In this document: positions 5,592-6,287 of the stretch, piece after piece
Numbering within the stretch: position 1 is the stretch's first letter
Layout: every line of letters begins with the position of its first letter
Origin: Planctomycetota bacterium
GTDB lineage: Bacteria; Planctomycetota; Phycisphaerae; SM23-33; FEN-1343
DNA length: 6,287 nt
Direction of reading: 5' to 3'
Assembly (NCBI GenBank): GCA_013203365.1
Contig: JABMQG010000397.1
Span: forward strand, 1 to 6,287
Program-made: the position numbers and the translations under genes
Notes under the pieces: model-generated
What the model saw: the letters and a program-made list of their open reading frames with translations, nothing else
Database searches by the model: none
What the model was told of the DNA's origin: nothing

Positions 5592-6287
5592 GTGTTCGCC
5601 CTGTTGCGGAAATCTCGCAAGTACGCGGCCGTCGACCTCGACCGTAGGCACCTGCGCGTAGTCAAGTTCGCCTGCACGAGCAACGGCTCGCGAATCGATG
5701 CGCTGCAAAGTGCAGTCGTGCCCGCGGAACTCGACTTCAACTCCGCCGAGGAGGTCGGTCAACTGCTCGCTGAGATTCTACGTACGATGCGACTGTCAGG
5801 CTGCTCGGTGGTGTTGAACGTTCCGCGCAGCCAGGCCATGCTCAACACAATGTCGCTGCCGGCCGGCACGCCGGCAGGAGAGTTGGCCGGCATGGTGCAC
5901 TACCAGATCGCAAAAGATCTACCCTTTGCGCCGATGGAGGCCGTAATCGATTTCAGCGTCGAAAGCCAACTGGCCGGCGAAGGAATCAGTGTATTGGCCG
6001 CGGCAGTTCGGCTACCAGTGGTCGATTTCTACCGCAGGCTGGCGGAAGTGGCCAAGGTGCGTCTGGTTCGACTGGGATTCCGCCCGTCCGCCAGCAGACA
6101 ATGCGTCAGCCGATGCACTAGTTTTCAGGCCGATCAGTGCACGGCCCTGGTTGACGTCGGCGGGGAGGAAGTGGAAATTGACCTGATGATAGGCCGGTCG
6201 CTGGTATTAAGCAGGGCCGCGCCCGACCCCATCACCGCCGCCGACTCGCATGGCCGGGAGGAGGTTGTGCGGACCGTCGTGGTGGAA
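5592..6287 (+). CDS. pilM: PilM/GspL-like actin-fold assembly protein (3' truncated)
   Basis: The frame is open from GTG 5592 to the window edge (232 codons). It resembles PilM, the cytoplasmic actin-like protein of type IV pili, whose counterpart in T2SS is the N-terminal half of GspL. Visible family features are an N-terminal YAAVDLDRRHLRVVKF (11-26), equivalent to the phosphate-1 strand-loop; VVLNVPRSQAMLNTMSLP (73-90); HYQIAKDLPFAPMEAVIDF (103-121), matching the PilM 'E...yiPf..ee...d' region; VLAAAVRLPVVDFYRRL (134-150); and ALVDVGGEEVEIDLMIGRSL (185-204), the phosphate-2 strand with D188-V-G. The first loop reads DLDRR where active PilM has D-I-G-S, so nucleotide binding may be weak or lost. 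No membrane segment appears in the visible part. PilM and GspL cannot be told apart without the C-terminus. Confidence 0.85.
   Translation, partial: MFALLRKSRKYAAVDLDRRHLRVVKFACTSNGSRIDALQSAVVPAELDFNSAEEVGQLLAEILRTMRLSGCSVVLNVPRSQAMLNTMSLPAGTPAGELAGMVHYQIAKDLPFAPMEAVIDFSVESQLAGEGISVLAAAVRLPVVDFYRRLAEVAKVRLVRLGFRPSASRQCVSRCTSFQADQCTALVDVGGEEVEIDLMIGRSLVLSRAAPDPITAADSHGREEVVRTVVVE

Overview
The window is a single forward-strand operon (GC-rich, about 60% by eye) for the inner-membrane motor and pseudopilus of a type II secretion (T2SS)/type IV pilus-like machine. Gene order is gspE (3' end only), gspF, gspG, gspH, gspI, gspJ, gspK, and a pilM-like gene cut off by the right edge. No convincing gene lies on the minus strand, and there are no rRNA, tRNA, CRISPR or transposon features. 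No stretch over 300 bases lacks a gene; the largest gap is 105 bases, between gspF and gspG.

Layout: 1-402 is the C-terminal zinc-binding part of the GspE ATPase. A 47-base spacer with two small hairpins follows. 450-1640 is the polytopic platform protein GspF. The 105-base spacer before gspG holds an A8 tract, a hairpin and a good Shine-Dalgarno (SD) site, and may set gspG expression apart. 1746-2213 is the major pseudopilin GspG. 2167-2880, 2846-3394 and 3391-4095 are GspH-, GspI- and GspJ-type minor pseudopilins, each starting inside or against the end of the gene before. 4104-5588 is the large tip pseudopilin GspK, whose 5' end carries an odd cluster of inverted and direct 10-mers. 5592-6287 is the start of an actin-like PilM/GspL-type protein.

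How they work together: GspE hydrolyses ATP in the cytoplasm and works on GspF. Prepilin peptidase (not in the window) trims the five pseudopilins. GspI, J and K form the tip complex with H below it, and GspG polymerises beneath as the shaft. PilM/GspL links the ATPase to membrane assembly proteins that probably lie downstream.

Organism: a Gram-negative (diderm) bacterium is implied. The PilM-type protein in the GspL position, the EF-hand-like loop in GspK and the weak SD use fit a Planctomycetota-like lineage, but this is inference from memory and not demonstrated. The system is a recognisable T2SS-like operon rather than a new one. Its most unusual points are the varied prepilin processing sites, the repeat cluster over the gspK start codon and the calcium-type loop in GspK.
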